This document shows, piece after piece, positions 46,774 to 55,594 of a DNA stretch of 64,000 bases. The DNA comes from Aequorivita sp. H23M31 (GTDB taxonomy: Bacteria > Bacteroidota > Bacteroidia > Flavobacteriales > Flavobacteriaceae). The notes under the pieces are model-generated. The model saw only the letters and a list, made by a program, of their open reading frames with translations, did no database searches and had not been told where the DNA came from. The stretch covers positions 1,612,001 to 1,676,000 of the forward strand of contig NZ_CP034951.1 of assembly GCF_004022485.1 (NCBI RefSeq), in the 5' to 3' direction. The position numbers and the translations under genes are program-made. Position 1 is the stretch's first letter; every line of letters starts with the position of its first letter.

Positions 46774-48251
46774 AAAAGGACGACGGCAGCAGCGAAATCC
46801 TTTCTCTGGATCTCGATACTTTGGATTATAGGAATAGTAAAAAGGCCTCTTTCGGGACTTTAGAGAAAACAAAATCTGTAGATAATGTAATCGATCGCTT
46901 CCCCATTTTGATTGCGGGAGATGATAAAGCCGGAGAATTTTACCGAAAAAATTTCGGGGCTATGTTCGCCTATGTGTCAAAAAGAATTCCGGAAATTACG
47001 GACGATTTATACAAAATAGATGACGCCATGAAAGCTGGTTTTGGTTGGGATCAGGGTCCGTTCGAAATCTGGGATGCTGTTGGAGTTAAAAAAGGAATCG
47101 AACTTATAAAGGATTTAGGAAAAGAACCTGCACCTTGGGTGAATGAAATGCTCGAAACAGGAATCGACTCTTTCTACACTATAAAGGACGGAAATACTTA
47201 TTATTATAATATCTCCCAGAAAAAACATTTAAAGGTGCCTGGCCAGGATTCATTCATCATTCTGGATAACATCCGTAAAACTTCCGAAGTTTTTAAAAAT
47301 AATGAAGTTGTGGTGGAAGATTTGGGCGATGGAATTCTCAATGTAGAATTCCGAAGCAAAATGAACAGCATCGGAGCGGATGTGCTGTCGGGAGTGAACA
47401 AAGCTATAGACTTAGCGGAGAAAAATTTTGATGGATTGGTAATAGCCAACAACGGGAAAAATTTCTCCGTAGGTGCCAATATCGGAATGATCTTTATGAT
47501 GGCAGTAGAACAAGAATATGACGAATTGAATGCTGCTGTCAAGTATTTTCAAGATACCAGTATGCGTATCCGTTACTCCTCTATTCCGGTAATCGTAGCT
47601 CCACACGCAATGACATTGGGTGGAGGTTGCGAGTTCTCCCTCCATGCAGACAGAGTAGTGGCCGCAGCCGAAACATATATAGGTCTAGTAGAATTTGGAG
47701 TTGGCGTTATTCCCGGTGGGGGTGGATCAAAGGAGATGACCCTTAGAGCGAGCGATGCATTTTCAAAAGACGATGTAGAATTAAACATTCTTCAAAAATA
47801 TTTCTTAACAATAGGAATGGCGAAGGTTTCAACTTCTGCCTATGAAGCCTACGACCTGGGAATTCTTCAAAAAGGAAAAGATATTGTTGTTGTAAATCAA
47901 GATAGCCAAATCGCCACAGCAAAAAAGCTAGCGCGATTTATGGCCGACCAAGGCTACACCAAACCAATCCCCCGAACCGATATTAAAGTTCTCGGAAAAC
48001 AGGCATTGGGAATGTTCTTAGTTGGCACTGACCAAATGGTAGCCGGAAATTATATTAGCGAATACGACCAAAAAATCGCAAATAAATTGGCCTATGTAAT
48101 GGCCGGCGGTAATTTAAGTGAGGCAAGTTATGTAAGCGAACAATATTTATTGGATCTGGAGAGAGAAGCATTCTTAAGCCTTGCCGGAGAAAGAAAAACA
48201 TTGGAAAGATTGCAGAATATGATTCAGAAAGGAAAGCCGCTCAGAAATTAG
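46767..48251 (+). CDS. fadN: FadN-like protein, C-terminal half: second dehydrogenase part and enoyl-CoA hydratase
   Basis: Open from 46767 to the stop at 48251 (about 494 codons). Without slippage it has no natural start except a poor TTG at 46821. The first 130 residues continue the 3-hydroxyacyl-CoA dehydrogenase fold (DDLYKIDDAMKAGFGWDQGP). The rest is a crotonase domain with the CoA site and oxyanion-hole motif (NGKNFSVGANIGMIF), and GGGCEFSLHADRVVAAAETYIGLVE followed by GVIPGGGGSKEM. It supplies the hydratase step of beta-oxidation, and with the first half both hydratase and dehydrogenase. It is upstream of the fadA- and fadE-like genes. Confidence 0.85.
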   Translation, partial: KIKKDDGSSEILSLDLDTLDYRNSKKASFGTLEKTKSVDNVIDRFPILIAGDDKAGEFYRKNFGAMFAYVSKRIPEITDDLYKIDDAMKAGFGWDQGPFEIWDAVGVKKGIELIKDLGKEPAPWVNEMLETGIDSFYTIKDGNTYYYNISQKKHLKVPGQDSFIILDNIRKTSEVFKNNEVVVEDLGDGILNVEFRSKMNSIGADVLSGVNKAIDLAEKNFDGLVIANNGKNFSVGANIGMIFMMAVEQEYDELNAAVKYFQDTSMRIRYSSIPVIVAPHAMTLGGGCEFSLHADRVVAAAETYIGLVEFGVGVIPGGGGSKEMTLRASDAFSKDDVELNILQKYFLTIGMAKVSTSAYEAYDLGILQKGKDIVVVNQDSQIATAKKLARFMADQGYTKPIPRTDIKVLGKQALGMFLVGTDQMVAGNYISEYDQKIANKLAYVMAGGNLSEASYVSEQYLLDLEREAFLSLAGERKTLERLQNMIQKGKPLRN

Positions 48252-48298
48252 AAGAGAAGTTAGACCGCTAGAATAAAGAGGCTAGACAAAAGCGAAAA
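48250..48298. repeat. Degenerate heptad array upstream of the first four-helix-bundle remnant
   Basis: From 48257 the sequence steps by seven: AAGTTAG, ACCGCTA, GAATAAA, GAGGCTA, GACAAAA, GCGAAAA, with a near 14-base repeat (GCTAGAATAAAG / GCTAGACAAAAG). It contains CTAGAATA, the exact complement-reverse of TATTCTAG in the array at 48679. Confidence 0.5.
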
Positions 48299-48317
48299 CA
48301 ATTTAACTATTTTCGAT

Positions 48318-48677
48318 ATGAGTCGGCACAATTTTAAAAAGTTAAAGATCTGTCAAGAAAGTATCAATCTAATTGGGTTAAGTTATAAGCTCAAACGAAC
48401 TTTACCTGATTTTGGAAGATATAACTTGATTAGTCAGATGAACAAATGTTTGGTTTCAATTGCTTAAAATATTGCTGAAGGTTCGAGCAAAAGCACATAT
48501 AATCATTTTAAAAAGTGTCTTGAAGATAGCTTGGGCTCGGCATTTGAATGGGAAACCCAATTAATTGTTGCTTACAACGAAGAATATTTAGATCAGGTAA
48601 AATTCGACAAATTGGAAGATAAAATATTACAATTACAAAAAATGATAGGAGCCTTTATTGATAAGCTGGATGATTAA
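48318..48677 (+). pseudogene. Four-helix-bundle (23S rRNA IVP-like) protein gene with internal stop
   Basis: An ATG at 48318 opens a 119-codon frame that matches the four-helix-bundle family (TIGR02436-like, also related to Avd of diversity-generating retroelements): MSRHNFKKLKICQESINLI, then SIA-stop-NIAEGSSK, FEWETQLIVAYNEEYLD and a terminal KLEDKILQLQKMIGAFIDKL. Codon 50 (48465-48467) is TAA at the spot where relatives have SIPSNIAEG, so one base change (TCA to TAA) explains it; the rest of the frame is clean. The 119-aa length is normal for the family. It lies between fadN and fadA in the same direction and is bordered by heptad arrays. Confidence 0.8.
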
Positions 48678-48678
48678 T

Positions 48679-48713
48679 ATTCTAAATTCCAGCTGTCTAT
48701 ATTCTAGACTCTA
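48679..48713. repeat. Degenerate heptad array downstream of the first four-helix-bundle remnant
   Basis: Units from 48679: ATTCTAA, ATTCCAG, CTGTCTA, TATTCTA, GACTCTA. Bases TC/TA recur at fixed positions. In inverse orientation these resemble the AGAATAG type units found upstream of the remnants, so the remnant sits between inverted arrays. Confidence 0.55.
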
Positions 48714-48735
48714 TTCGATAAAAAAATAACACGTT

Positions 48736-49932
48736 ATGAAACAAAGAACAGCATATATAGTCAAAGGTTACCGAACTGCCGTGGGCAAGGCACCAAGAGG
48801 AGTTTTCCGTTTTAAAAGACCGGATGAACTGGCTGCGGAAACAATAAAATATATTTTAAAGGAAGTACCCCAACTGGACAAAAAACGCATTGACGACGTA
48901 ATGGTAGGGAATGCGATGCCGGAAGCAGAACAGGGAATGAATATGGGCCGATTTATTTCCTTAATGGCCTTGGATATAGTGGATGTTCCTGGCATGACCG
49001 TAAACCGGTATTGTGCCTCGGGATTGGAAACTATTTCCATAGCCACTGCCAAAATCCAAACTGGAATGGCAGATTGTATAATTGCCGGAGGAGCAGAGAG
49101 CATGAGTTATATACCAATGGGTGGATATAAACCCGTGCCCGATTATAAGCTGGCCAAAGACGGAAAGGAAGATTACTATTGGAATATGGGTCTTACTGCC
49201 GAGGCAGTAGCCAAAAAATATGATATCTCCCGTGAAGAACAAGACGAATTTGCTTACACCAGTCAGATGCGGGCATTAAAAGCACAGGAAGAAAACCGCT
49301 TTAAAGATCAAATAGTTCCTATAGAAGTGGAACATACCTTCGTTAATGACGCGGGAAAAAAGGTTACCGAAAAATATACGGTGGATAAAGATGAAGGTCC
49401 AAGAAAGGGTACGAATATGGAAGCACTTTCCAAACTTCGGCCGGTATTTGCTGCAGGAGGAACAGTCACCGCTGGAAACTCTTCTCAAATGAGCGATGGA
49501 GCAGCCTTCACCTTAATTATGAGTGAGGAAATGGTAAAGGAATTGAATCTAGAACCAATAGCCAGAATGGTTAGCTACACCGCTGTGGGTGTAGATCCAA
49601 AAATTATGGGTATTGGACCGATGTATGCCATTCCGAAAGCATTGAAACAAGCAGGATTAAAGCAGGACCAAATGGAGTTGATAGAACTCAACGAGGCATT
49701 CGCCTCACAGTCCGTCGCCGTTATCAAAGGTCTTGGCTTAGACCGAGAGAAAGTAAACGTAAACGGAGGGGCTATTGCACTGGGCCATCCATTAGGTTGT
49801 ACAGGAACCAAGCTATCCGTTCAACTTTTCGACGAAATGCGCAAACGAAACCTACAGGGAAAATATGGAATGGTAACGATGTGTGTGGGTACCGGGCAAG
49901 GGGCTGCGGGAGTTTATGAGTTTTTGAAATAG
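48736..49932 (+). CDS. fadA: FadA-like acetyl-CoA C-acyltransferase (3-ketoacyl-CoA thiolase)
   Basis: The 398-aa thiolase has the nucleophile Cys93 in NRYCASGLETIS, the NVNGGAIALGHPLGCTGTK region with its conserved His, and the second catalytic Cys in MCVGTGQGAAGVYE. It cleaves 3-ketoacyl-CoA to acetyl-CoA and a shortened acyl-CoA, the last step of beta-oxidation. Its place between fadN-like and fadE-like genes matches Bacillus fadNAE, and it differs from the acetoacetyl-CoA-type thiolase at 1213. Degraded four-helix-bundle genes flank it on both sides. Confidence 0.92.
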   Translation: MKQRTAYIVKGYRTAVGKAPRGVFRFKRPDELAAETIKYILKEVPQLDKKRIDDVMVGNAMPEAEQGMNMGRFISLMALDIVDVPGMTVNRYCASGLETISIATAKIQTGMADCIIAGGAESMSYIPMGGYKPVPDYKLAKDGKEDYYWNMGLTAEAVAKKYDISREEQDEFAYTSQMRALKAQEENRFKDQIVPIEVEHTFVNDAGKKVTEKYTVDKDEGPRKGTNMEALSKLRPVFAAGGTVTAGNSSQMSDGAAFTLIMSEEMVKELNLEPIARMVSYTAVGVDPKIMGIGPMYAIPKALKQAGLKQDQMELIELNEAFASQSVAVIKGLGLDREKVNVNGGAIALGHPLGCTGTKLSVQLFDEMRKRNLQGKYGMVTMCVGTGQGAAGVYEFLK

Positions 49933-49942
49933 TGTGGACCAA

Positions 49943-49970
49943 AGAATAGAGAATAGAGAAAAGAGGAAAT
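49943..49970. repeat. Heptad array upstream of the second four-helix-bundle remnant
   Basis: Units AGAATAG, AGAATAG, AGAAAAG, AGGAAAT in exact 7-base steps from 49943. The remnant's ATG (49969-49971) overlaps the last unit. Confidence 0.6.
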
Positions 49971-50297
49971 GCGAAAAAGACATAATTACAAGAATCTAAA
50001 GATTTGGCAATTAGGTTCCGAAATAGCTAACGACATCTCTGACATTCTCCTAACCTTCCCGAAGCACGAGCGTTATGATTTAAGCTCTCAATTGTCCCAA
50101 TACCTAGCAATATTGCCGAAGGCTTGGGGAGAACAAATAAATCATTTAGTTCCTTCTTAGACTAGGCCATTAGTTCATCTTTCGAACTTGGAACTCAATT
50201 CTTAATAGCTAAACATAGAGAATATATAAACGAATACATTTTAAAAAAGTTGGAAAATAAAATAGCAGAACGGCAAAGAATGACCATGGGTTTTTAG
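49969..50297 (+). pseudogene. Second four-helix-bundle protein gene, deleted and frameshifted
   Basis: From ATG 49969 the frame reads MRKRHNYKNLKIWQLGSEI and FPKHERYDLSSQLSQ, typical of the family, then runs out of frame to a stop at 50160. From 50106 another frame continues the family pattern (SNIAEGLGRTNKSFSSFLD, a TAG at 50163-50165, then AISSSFELGTQFLIAKHREYI and KLENKIAERQRMTMGF). About five codons around the usual RxAVSIP segment appear missing, so a small deletion plus a nonsense change inactivate it. It differs clearly in sequence from the remnant at 48318, so it is not a recent copy. It lies between fadA and fadE. Confidence 0.78.
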
Positions 50298-50362
50298 AAT
50301 GGTTTGAAGCCTTAAAGTCTCTTATCTTTTTTTCTAAGAAAAATACTTTAATTAATAAAGAC

Positions 50363-52174
50363 ATGAACACAACTGAATCAAAAAACAACGAACTCCTTCG
50401 CGGTGGCCAATTCCTGGTAAAAGAAACAAAAGCCGAAGATGTATTTACTCCTGAAGATTTTACGGAGGAACAAAAAATGATGCGTGATTCCGTTAAGGAA
50501 TTTATTGATCGTGAAGTTTGGCCCCTTAAAGAGAGATTTGAGCACCATGACTACGCGCTAACCGAGGAGATGATGAAAAAAATCGGCGAACTAGGCCTAC
50601 TAGGCGTTGCCGTACCCGAAGAATATGATGGTCTTGGAATGGGATTCGTCACTACCATGTTGGTGTGTGATTATATTTCTGGCGCAACAGGTTCTTTGGC
50701 CACTGCTTTCGGAGCACATACCGGTATTGGAACCATGCCTATCACCCTATATGGTACCGAGGAACAAAAGAAGAAATATGTCCCAAAACTCGCCTCTGGA
50801 GAATGGTTTGGGGCATACGCATTAACCGAACCAGGGGCTGGTAGCGATGCCAACAGCGGCAAAACAAAGGCAGTGCTATCTGAAGACGGAAAATACTATT
50901 CAATTTCTGGTCAGAAAATGTGGATCTCCAATTCAGGATTTTGCCATACAATGATTGTTTTTGCCCGAATTGAAGATGACAAATATATCACTGGTTTCAT
51001 TGTGGAAAATGATCCAGAGAACGGAATTACAATGGGTGAGGAAGAAAAGAAACTTGGAATCCACTCCTCCTCTACCCGCCAGGTGTTTTTTAATGAAACA
51101 AAAGTGCCCGTAGAAAATATGTTGGCCGGGCGAGGCGATGGTTTTAAAATTGCCATGAACGCTTTAAATATTGGACGTATAAAACTAGCGGCCGCGGGTC
51201 TTGACGCACAACGTAGGGTAATTACCAAATCCGTTGAGTATGCAAATGAACGGTTTCAATTTAATGTTCCTATTTCTTCTTTTGGAGCAATAAAATTAAA
51301 GCTAGCCGAAATGGCGACCAATGCCTATGTCGATGAAAGTGCCACTTATAGAGCAGGAAAAAATATTGAAGATAGAATTGCTCTCAGAGTCGAGGGTGGT
51401 AACAGCCATCAGGAAGCTGAACTAAAAGGAGTGGAAGAATACGCTATCGAATGTTCTATCTTAAAAGTTGCTATTTCTGAAGATATTCAGCATTGTACAG
51501 ATGAAGGAATCCAAATTTTTGGAGGAATGGGTTATAGTGCAGACACTCCAATGGAATCAGCCTGGCGCGACGCACGTATTACTCGTATTTATGAAGGAAC
51601 CAACGAAATAAACCGAATGCTCTCGGTTGGTATGTTGGTCAAAAAAGCAATGAAAGGACACGTAGATTTGTTGAATCCCGCCCAGGCGGTAGCTTCAGAA
51701 TTAACAGGAATTCCCTCCTTCGACATTCCAGATTATTCCGAATTGTTCTCTGAAGAAAAGGATATGATTGCCAAATTAAAAAAGGTTTTCTTGATGGTAG
51801 CAGGAAGTGCCGTACAAAAATACGGAACGGAGCTGGAGGAGCACCAACAAACCCTAATGGCAGCGGCTGATATCCTCATTGAAATATATATGGCAGAAAG
51901 TGCGATATTAAGAACAGAAAAGAATGCAAAACGTTTTGGAAAGGACAGTCAAAAGGAGCAAATCGCGATGTCCCAACTCTATTTATACCATGCGGTGGAT
52001 ATCATAACTATGAAAGCCAAGGAAGCTATTTTATCCTTTGCTGAGGGTGACGAGCAAAAAATGATGCTTATGGGACTTAGACGTTTTACTAAGTACCAAA
52101 ATATGCCGAATATCGGACAGTTGCGCAAAACGATTGCTGAAAAGGTGATTGCGGAAAACGCTTATCCCTTTTAA
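50363..52174 (+). CDS. fadE: FadE-like acyl-CoA dehydrogenase
   Basis: The 603-aa flavoprotein is longer than standard 380-aa acyl-CoA dehydrogenases because of a C-terminal helical extension (about 430-603), as in Bacillus FadE (594 aa). FAD and substrate signatures include GAYALTEPGAGSDA, GQKMWISNSGFCH and ERFQFNVPISSFGAIKLKLAEM; the region DARITRIYEGTNEINRM carries the catalytic-base environment. It oxidises acyl-CoA to trans-2-enoyl-CoA, passing electrons to an electron-transfer flavoprotein, and is the first step before the FadN and FadA activities. A terminator follows at 52252. Confidence 0.93.
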   Translation: MNTTESKNNELLRGGQFLVKETKAEDVFTPEDFTEEQKMMRDSVKEFIDREVWPLKERFEHHDYALTEEMMKKIGELGLLGVAVPEEYDGLGMGFVTTMLVCDYISGATGSLATAFGAHTGIGTMPITLYGTEEQKKKYVPKLASGEWFGAYALTEPGAGSDANSGKTKAVLSEDGKYYSISGQKMWISNSGFCHTMIVFARIEDDKYITGFIVENDPENGITMGEEEKKLGIHSSSTRQVFFNETKVPVENMLAGRGDGFKIAMNALNIGRIKLAAAGLDAQRRVITKSVEYANERFQFNVPISSFGAIKLKLAEMATNAYVDESATYRAGKNIEDRIALRVEGGNSHQEAELKGVEEYAIECSILKVAISEDIQHCTDEGIQIFGGMGYSADTPMESAWRDARITRIYEGTNEINRMLSVGMLVKKAMKGHVDLLNPAQAVASELTGIPSFDIPDYSELFSEEKDMIAKLKKVFLMVAGSAVQKYGTELEEHQQTLMAAADILIEIYMAESAILRTEKNAKRFGKDSQKEQIAMSQLYLYHAVDIITMKAKEAILSFAEGDEQKMMLMGLRRFTKYQNMPNIGQLRKTIAEKVIAENAYPF

Positions 52175-52251
52175 TAGCGCGCGGCATACCGCTCTTTGTT
52201 TCTGAAAAGTTATCAGATTTCTGAAAATTACTTCAACCAAGAATAAAAACT

Positions 52252-52293
52252 TAGCCCTTATGGATTTCAAAAACTGTGAGGGCTATTTTTTTT
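52252..52293 (+). terminator. Intrinsic terminator of the fad region
   Basis: TAGCCCT (52252-52258) pairs with AGGGCTA (52279-52285), followed by nine T. It ends the fadN-fadA-fadE set of genes. Confidence 0.75.
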
Positions 52294-52375
52294 AGAAGTT
52301 CGTATTCAAATATAATTCGGTATAAATAGTTCCGAAGGAAAACATAACACCCCAGGGTGTGTAAGTTTTTATGAA

Positions 52376-53422
52376 TTAAGATTCGTCAATAATATGTTGT
52401 GAATAATTACGCCATTTTTCAAGACAAGCTTCCATATCGTCAGGTATGGGACATTCAAAGCGCATATACTCTTCCGAGAAAGGATGGACAAATCCTAAAG
52501 TGCGCGCGTGCAGAGCCTGGCGAGGAAGAATCTTAAAACAATTTTCTACAAACTGTTTGTATTTGGTGAAGGTGGTTCCCTTTAAAATCTTTTCACCACC
52601 ATATCGCTCGTCGTTAAAAAGTGTATGTCCAATATGTTTCATATGGACACGGATCTGATGGGTGCGGCCGGTTTCCAATCGGCAGGAAACCAACGTAACG
52701 TATCCAAACCGTTCTAAAACCTTAAAATGCGTAACTGCTGGCTTTCCTTTTTCTTCAAAATCGTTTTCATATACGGTATTCTGCAAACGATTTTTAGGAT
52801 GTCTTCCTATATTGCCTTCAATTGTTCCTTCATCTTGTTCCACATTTCCCCAAACCAAAGCCACATATTCACGTTCCGTGCTTTTATCAAAAAATTGTCT
52901 GGCGAGATGAGTCATAGCCTCCTCAGTTTTGGCAATTACCAAAAGACCTGACGTATCCTTATCTATTCTATGCACCAGCCCAGGTCGATTGCTACTGTTG
53001 TTCGGCAAATTCTCAAAGTGATATGTAAGTGCATTTATAAGAGTGCCACTATAATTACCGTGACCTGGATGTACTACCATACCGGCAGGCTTATTTACGA
53101 TAATCACGGCCTCATCTTCGTAGGTAATATCCAGAGGAATGTTTTCCGGAACGAGTAGAAACTCGTAAGGAGGATGTTCAAACATTACAGTTACAACATC
53201 GTTGCCTTTAACCTTATAACTTGATTTTACGGGAATACCATTTACGTGTATATTTCCTGATTCGGCAGCTTTTTGAATTTTGTTCCGAGTTGCCTTTTCA
53301 ATCAGGTTCATTAGGTATTTATCTACCCGAAGAGCGCCTTGCCCTTTATCTGCCTTAAAACGATAATGTTCATAAAGATCATCACTTCCCCCAGCATCCT
53401 CAATATCTTCTTTAGAATTCAT
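52376..53422 (-). CDS. RluD-family 23S rRNA pseudouridine synthase
   Basis: Starting at ATG 53422 the product is about 348 aa. It has an S4 RNA-binding domain (LRVDKYLMNLIEKATRNKIQKAAESGNIHVNG) and a pseudouridine-synthase catalytic domain with the HRIDKDTSGLLVIAKT motif holding the catalytic Asp. It is an RluD/RluC-like enzyme modifying uridines in 23S rRNA; the exact sites are unproven. The frame extends 30 codons upstream to 53512, but that stretch overlaps the PASTA gene and lacks family similarity, so the inner ATG with an 11-bp overlap is preferred. It is in one unit with the PASTA gene. Confidence 0.88.
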   Translation of the reverse strand: MNSKEDIEDAGGSDDLYEHYRFKADKGQGALRVDKYLMNLIEKATRNKIQKAAESGNIHVNGIPVKSSYKVKGNDVVTVMFEHPPYEFLLVPENIPLDITYEDEAVIIVNKPAGMVVHPGHGNYSGTLINALTYHFENLPNNSSNRPGLVHRIDKDTSGLLVIAKTEEAMTHLARQFFDKSTEREYVALVWGNVEQDEGTIEGNIGRHPKNRLQNTVYENDFEEKGKPAVTHFKVLERFGYVTLVSCRLETGRTHQIRVHMKHIGHTLFNDERYGGEKILKGTTFTKYKQFVENCFKILPRQALHARTLGFVHPFSEEYMRFECPIPDDMEACLEKWRNYSQHIIDES

Positions 53423-54038
53423 CATTGGGCTCTTCTTCATTTGGAACGGCTTGATCGTCTGTATCAGAGCCGTCATCGGTGGTAAGTCGGTTGAGGGATT
53501 GATCACCGACAATTAAGTCAATAACTGAAGTTTTTTGAATAGACGTTCCCGGTTCAAGTTTTTCGCCATTATATCGCATCTCGAGCACATTATCGCTAAT
53601 ATGCGGACGGTAACTTATTTTCCCTATCTCAAAACCCATAGCCAGAAGTGTAGGTTCTGCTTGTCTTCGAGTGCGGCCCAAAACATTTGGAACCTCAACT
53701 TTGTTGTAACCGGAAGGATTAAGGGTTAAATATAACTTTCTGTTTTCTTTTACATATTTTCCAGGTTTGGGAATCTGATCTATTACCGAATATTTGGGAT
53801 AATTTGGATTATAATTCGCAGAATCCAGAATTTCATATCTCAAATCCATTTCGTCCAACTTATCCTCTACTTTATCCAAAGTCATTTTCGCTAAATCCGG
53901 GACGGCGATTTTCTCATTGTGATTGGTTGTCATTCGAAGCCACCATAGAATAAGAAATCCCAAAACTATGATCGCTAAAAACGCCAATATCAATTGCTTG
54001 ATAAATGTCCGGGTAAAAATGAATCGAAAAAATGTCAT
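53412..54038 (-). CDS. Membrane-anchored PASTA-domain protein
   Basis: The 208-aa protein has one N-terminal membrane helix (QLILAFLAIIVLGFLILWWL, about 15-34) followed by about three PASTA repeats, with signatures such as IDQIPKPGKYVKENRKLYLTL and VEVPNVLGRTRRQAEPTLLAMGFEIG, and an acidic tail. PASTA domains bind uncrosslinked muropeptides or beta-lactams; no kinase domain is attached. The gene lies between rluD-like and the divergent D-Ala-D-Ala ligase, suggesting a cell-wall link. A -7 box TACCTTTG is at 54075-54082. Confidence 0.85.
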   Translation of the reverse strand: MTFFRFIFTRTFIKQLILAFLAIIVLGFLILWWLRMTTNHNEKIAVPDLAKMTLDKVEDKLDEMDLRYEILDSANYNPNYPKYSVIDQIPKPGKYVKENRKLYLTLNPSGYNKVEVPNVLGRTRRQAEPTLLAMGFEIGKISYRPHISDNVLEMRYNGEKLEPGTSIQKTSVIDLIVGDQSLNRLTTDDGSDTDDQAVPNEEEPNDEF

Positions 54039-54616
54039 AAGCTTCTTTGTTTTGTCGCCAAAAATTTAAAGACCCAAAGGTAATGTCTTTTGTTGAAATT
54101 GCACCGACCCTTGTTGGAAATCGAAATTGAAATTGAAATTGAAACCTAAGACGATTTCAAGTTCTTTATGACATTGAAAGGCTACCGAGATTTAATCCTG
54201 GACGAATTTTCACGCTGTGACTATGGCAAAACACGATTAAATATTGTCTTTGGCTCCCCATATTTTTTACTAACGGGACGTACGCAATATTATCTTGTTC
54301 CGGCACAGAATTGTTTGAATCAAAAATTACATCAAATTTTAACTACATTAAGTCCATAATGTGACAGAAATAAAATAGGATAAAATCCCAAAAAATATTC
54401 CGTTAGGAAAAGCATTTCAAGAATCAATTTTGTGATGAAAAGATAAGGATTTGTAAAAATTATTTTTAAGAATATTTCATAATAGAATGAAATTTTGTTT
54501 CTTGGCTCCTGTACCCTCTCTCTATTAACTTAGAACCCATAACTCACCTCTCATTACCCCTAGACTCATCACATATTTTCATACTTTTACAATCGAATTT
54601 TTTAAAATCCTTTGAT
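54039..54616. other. 578-bp divergent intergenic region with short repeats
   Basis: It holds the PASTA gene's -7 box, a 3.7-copy GAAATT hexamer run (54123-54144) and a degenerate heptad array (54527-54568: AACTTAG, AACCCAT, AACTCAC, CTCTCAT, TACCCCT, AGACTCA). A 63-residue frame at 54168-54359 shows no family features and is not called. Confidence 0.5.
54075..54082 (-). promoter_or_regulatory. -7 promoter box of the PASTA gene
   Basis: TACCTTTG on the minus strand, about 36 bases before the ATG at 54038. No TTG at the standard distance. Confidence 0.4.
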
Positions 54617-55594
54617 ATGGGAAAGAAACATATAGCAGTGGTAATGGGCGGGTATTCCAGCGAATTCGAAATCTCTATAGGTAGTGGTACCGTGGTATGC
54701 AATTCACTGAATAGAGATAAATATGAAGTGTATCCAATCCATATCCTAAAATCAGGATGGTTTTTTGTTGACCAGGACGGCACGAAACACCCAGTAAATA
54801 AGGCAGATTTTAGTTTTAATAGCGGTACCGAAACCATTCATTCAGATGCCATTTTCAACACCATTCATGGAACTCCGGGAGAAGATGGATATCTCCAAGC
54901 CTATTGGAAGTTGCTGGATATTCCCCAGACCAGTACGGAATATTATCAGGCAGCACTTAGCTTTAATAAAAGAGATTGTTTATCAGTTCTCAAAGGTTTC
55001 GGCGTGCTTTGCGCAAATTCCTTCTATATAAATAAGGGTAACGAAATAGATATGGAACAAATCGTCCTGAAAACCGGCCTGCCATGTTTCGTAAAACCTA
55101 ACCGTTCAGGATCGAGTTTTGGGATAAGCAAAGTTCATAATATAGAAGATTTAATGCCTGCCATTGATTTGGCCTTTACCGAGGATTCTGAAATAATTAT
55201 AGAAACTGCCCTCAATGGAACCGAGGTACAAGTAGGAGTTTACAACAATGGAAGCGAAATCATCGCTCTACCGCCTACGGAAATAGTCTCTGAAAATGAA
55301 TTTTTCGATTACGCCGCCAAGTATTTGGGGAAATCACAAGAAATTACACCAGCTCGAATTTCGGAAGAGGAAACCGAAATGCTGCAACAAGAAGCTAAAA
55401 GAATCTACGGCCTGCTCAATATGAAAGGTATCACAAGAAGCGATTTTATTATCCAAAAAGGAAAACCCTATTTTTTAGAAATAAATACCAATCCTGGACT
55501 GTCAAAAGAAAGTATTGTCCCCAAACAAGCTCGGGAAGCAGGAATGACCTTAACTGATTTTTTTGATATCTTAATACAAAACGTACTAAAATAG
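54617..55594 (+). CDS. ddl: D-alanine--D-alanine ligase
   Basis: The 325-aa ATP-grasp enzyme joins two D-Ala for the peptidoglycan stem peptide. It has the N-terminal VVMGGYSSEFEISIGSG, the ATP-grasp core PCFVKPNRSGSSFGISKV, and YFLEINTNPGLSKESIVPKQA with the metal-binding Glu and Asn residues. It is divergent from the PASTA gene, another cell-wall function, and followed by lpxB after a repeat-rich gap of 90 bp. Confidence 0.95.
   Translation: MGKKHIAVVMGGYSSEFEISIGSGTVVCNSLNRDKYEVYPIHILKSGWFFVDQDGTKHPVNKADFSFNSGTETIHSDAIFNTIHGTPGEDGYLQAYWKLLDIPQTSTEYYQAALSFNKRDCLSVLKGFGVLCANSFYINKGNEIDMEQIVLKTGLPCFVKPNRSGSSFGISKVHNIEDLMPAIDLAFTEDSEIIIETALNGTEVQVGVYNNGSEIIALPPTEIVSENEFFDYAAKYLGKSQEITPARISEEETEMLQQEAKRIYGLLNMKGITRSDFIIQKGKPYFLEINTNPGLSKESIVPKQAREAGMTLTDFFDILIQNVLK

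Noticed and set aside
53423..53512. Longer start of the RluD-like gene
   Set aside because: It overlaps the PASTA gene by 100 bp and adds residues unlike the family; the inner ATG gives the usual short overlap.
54168..54359. 63-residue frame upstream of ddl
   Set aside because: No promoter, ribosome site or family pattern; it lies in a repeat-rich divergent spacer.
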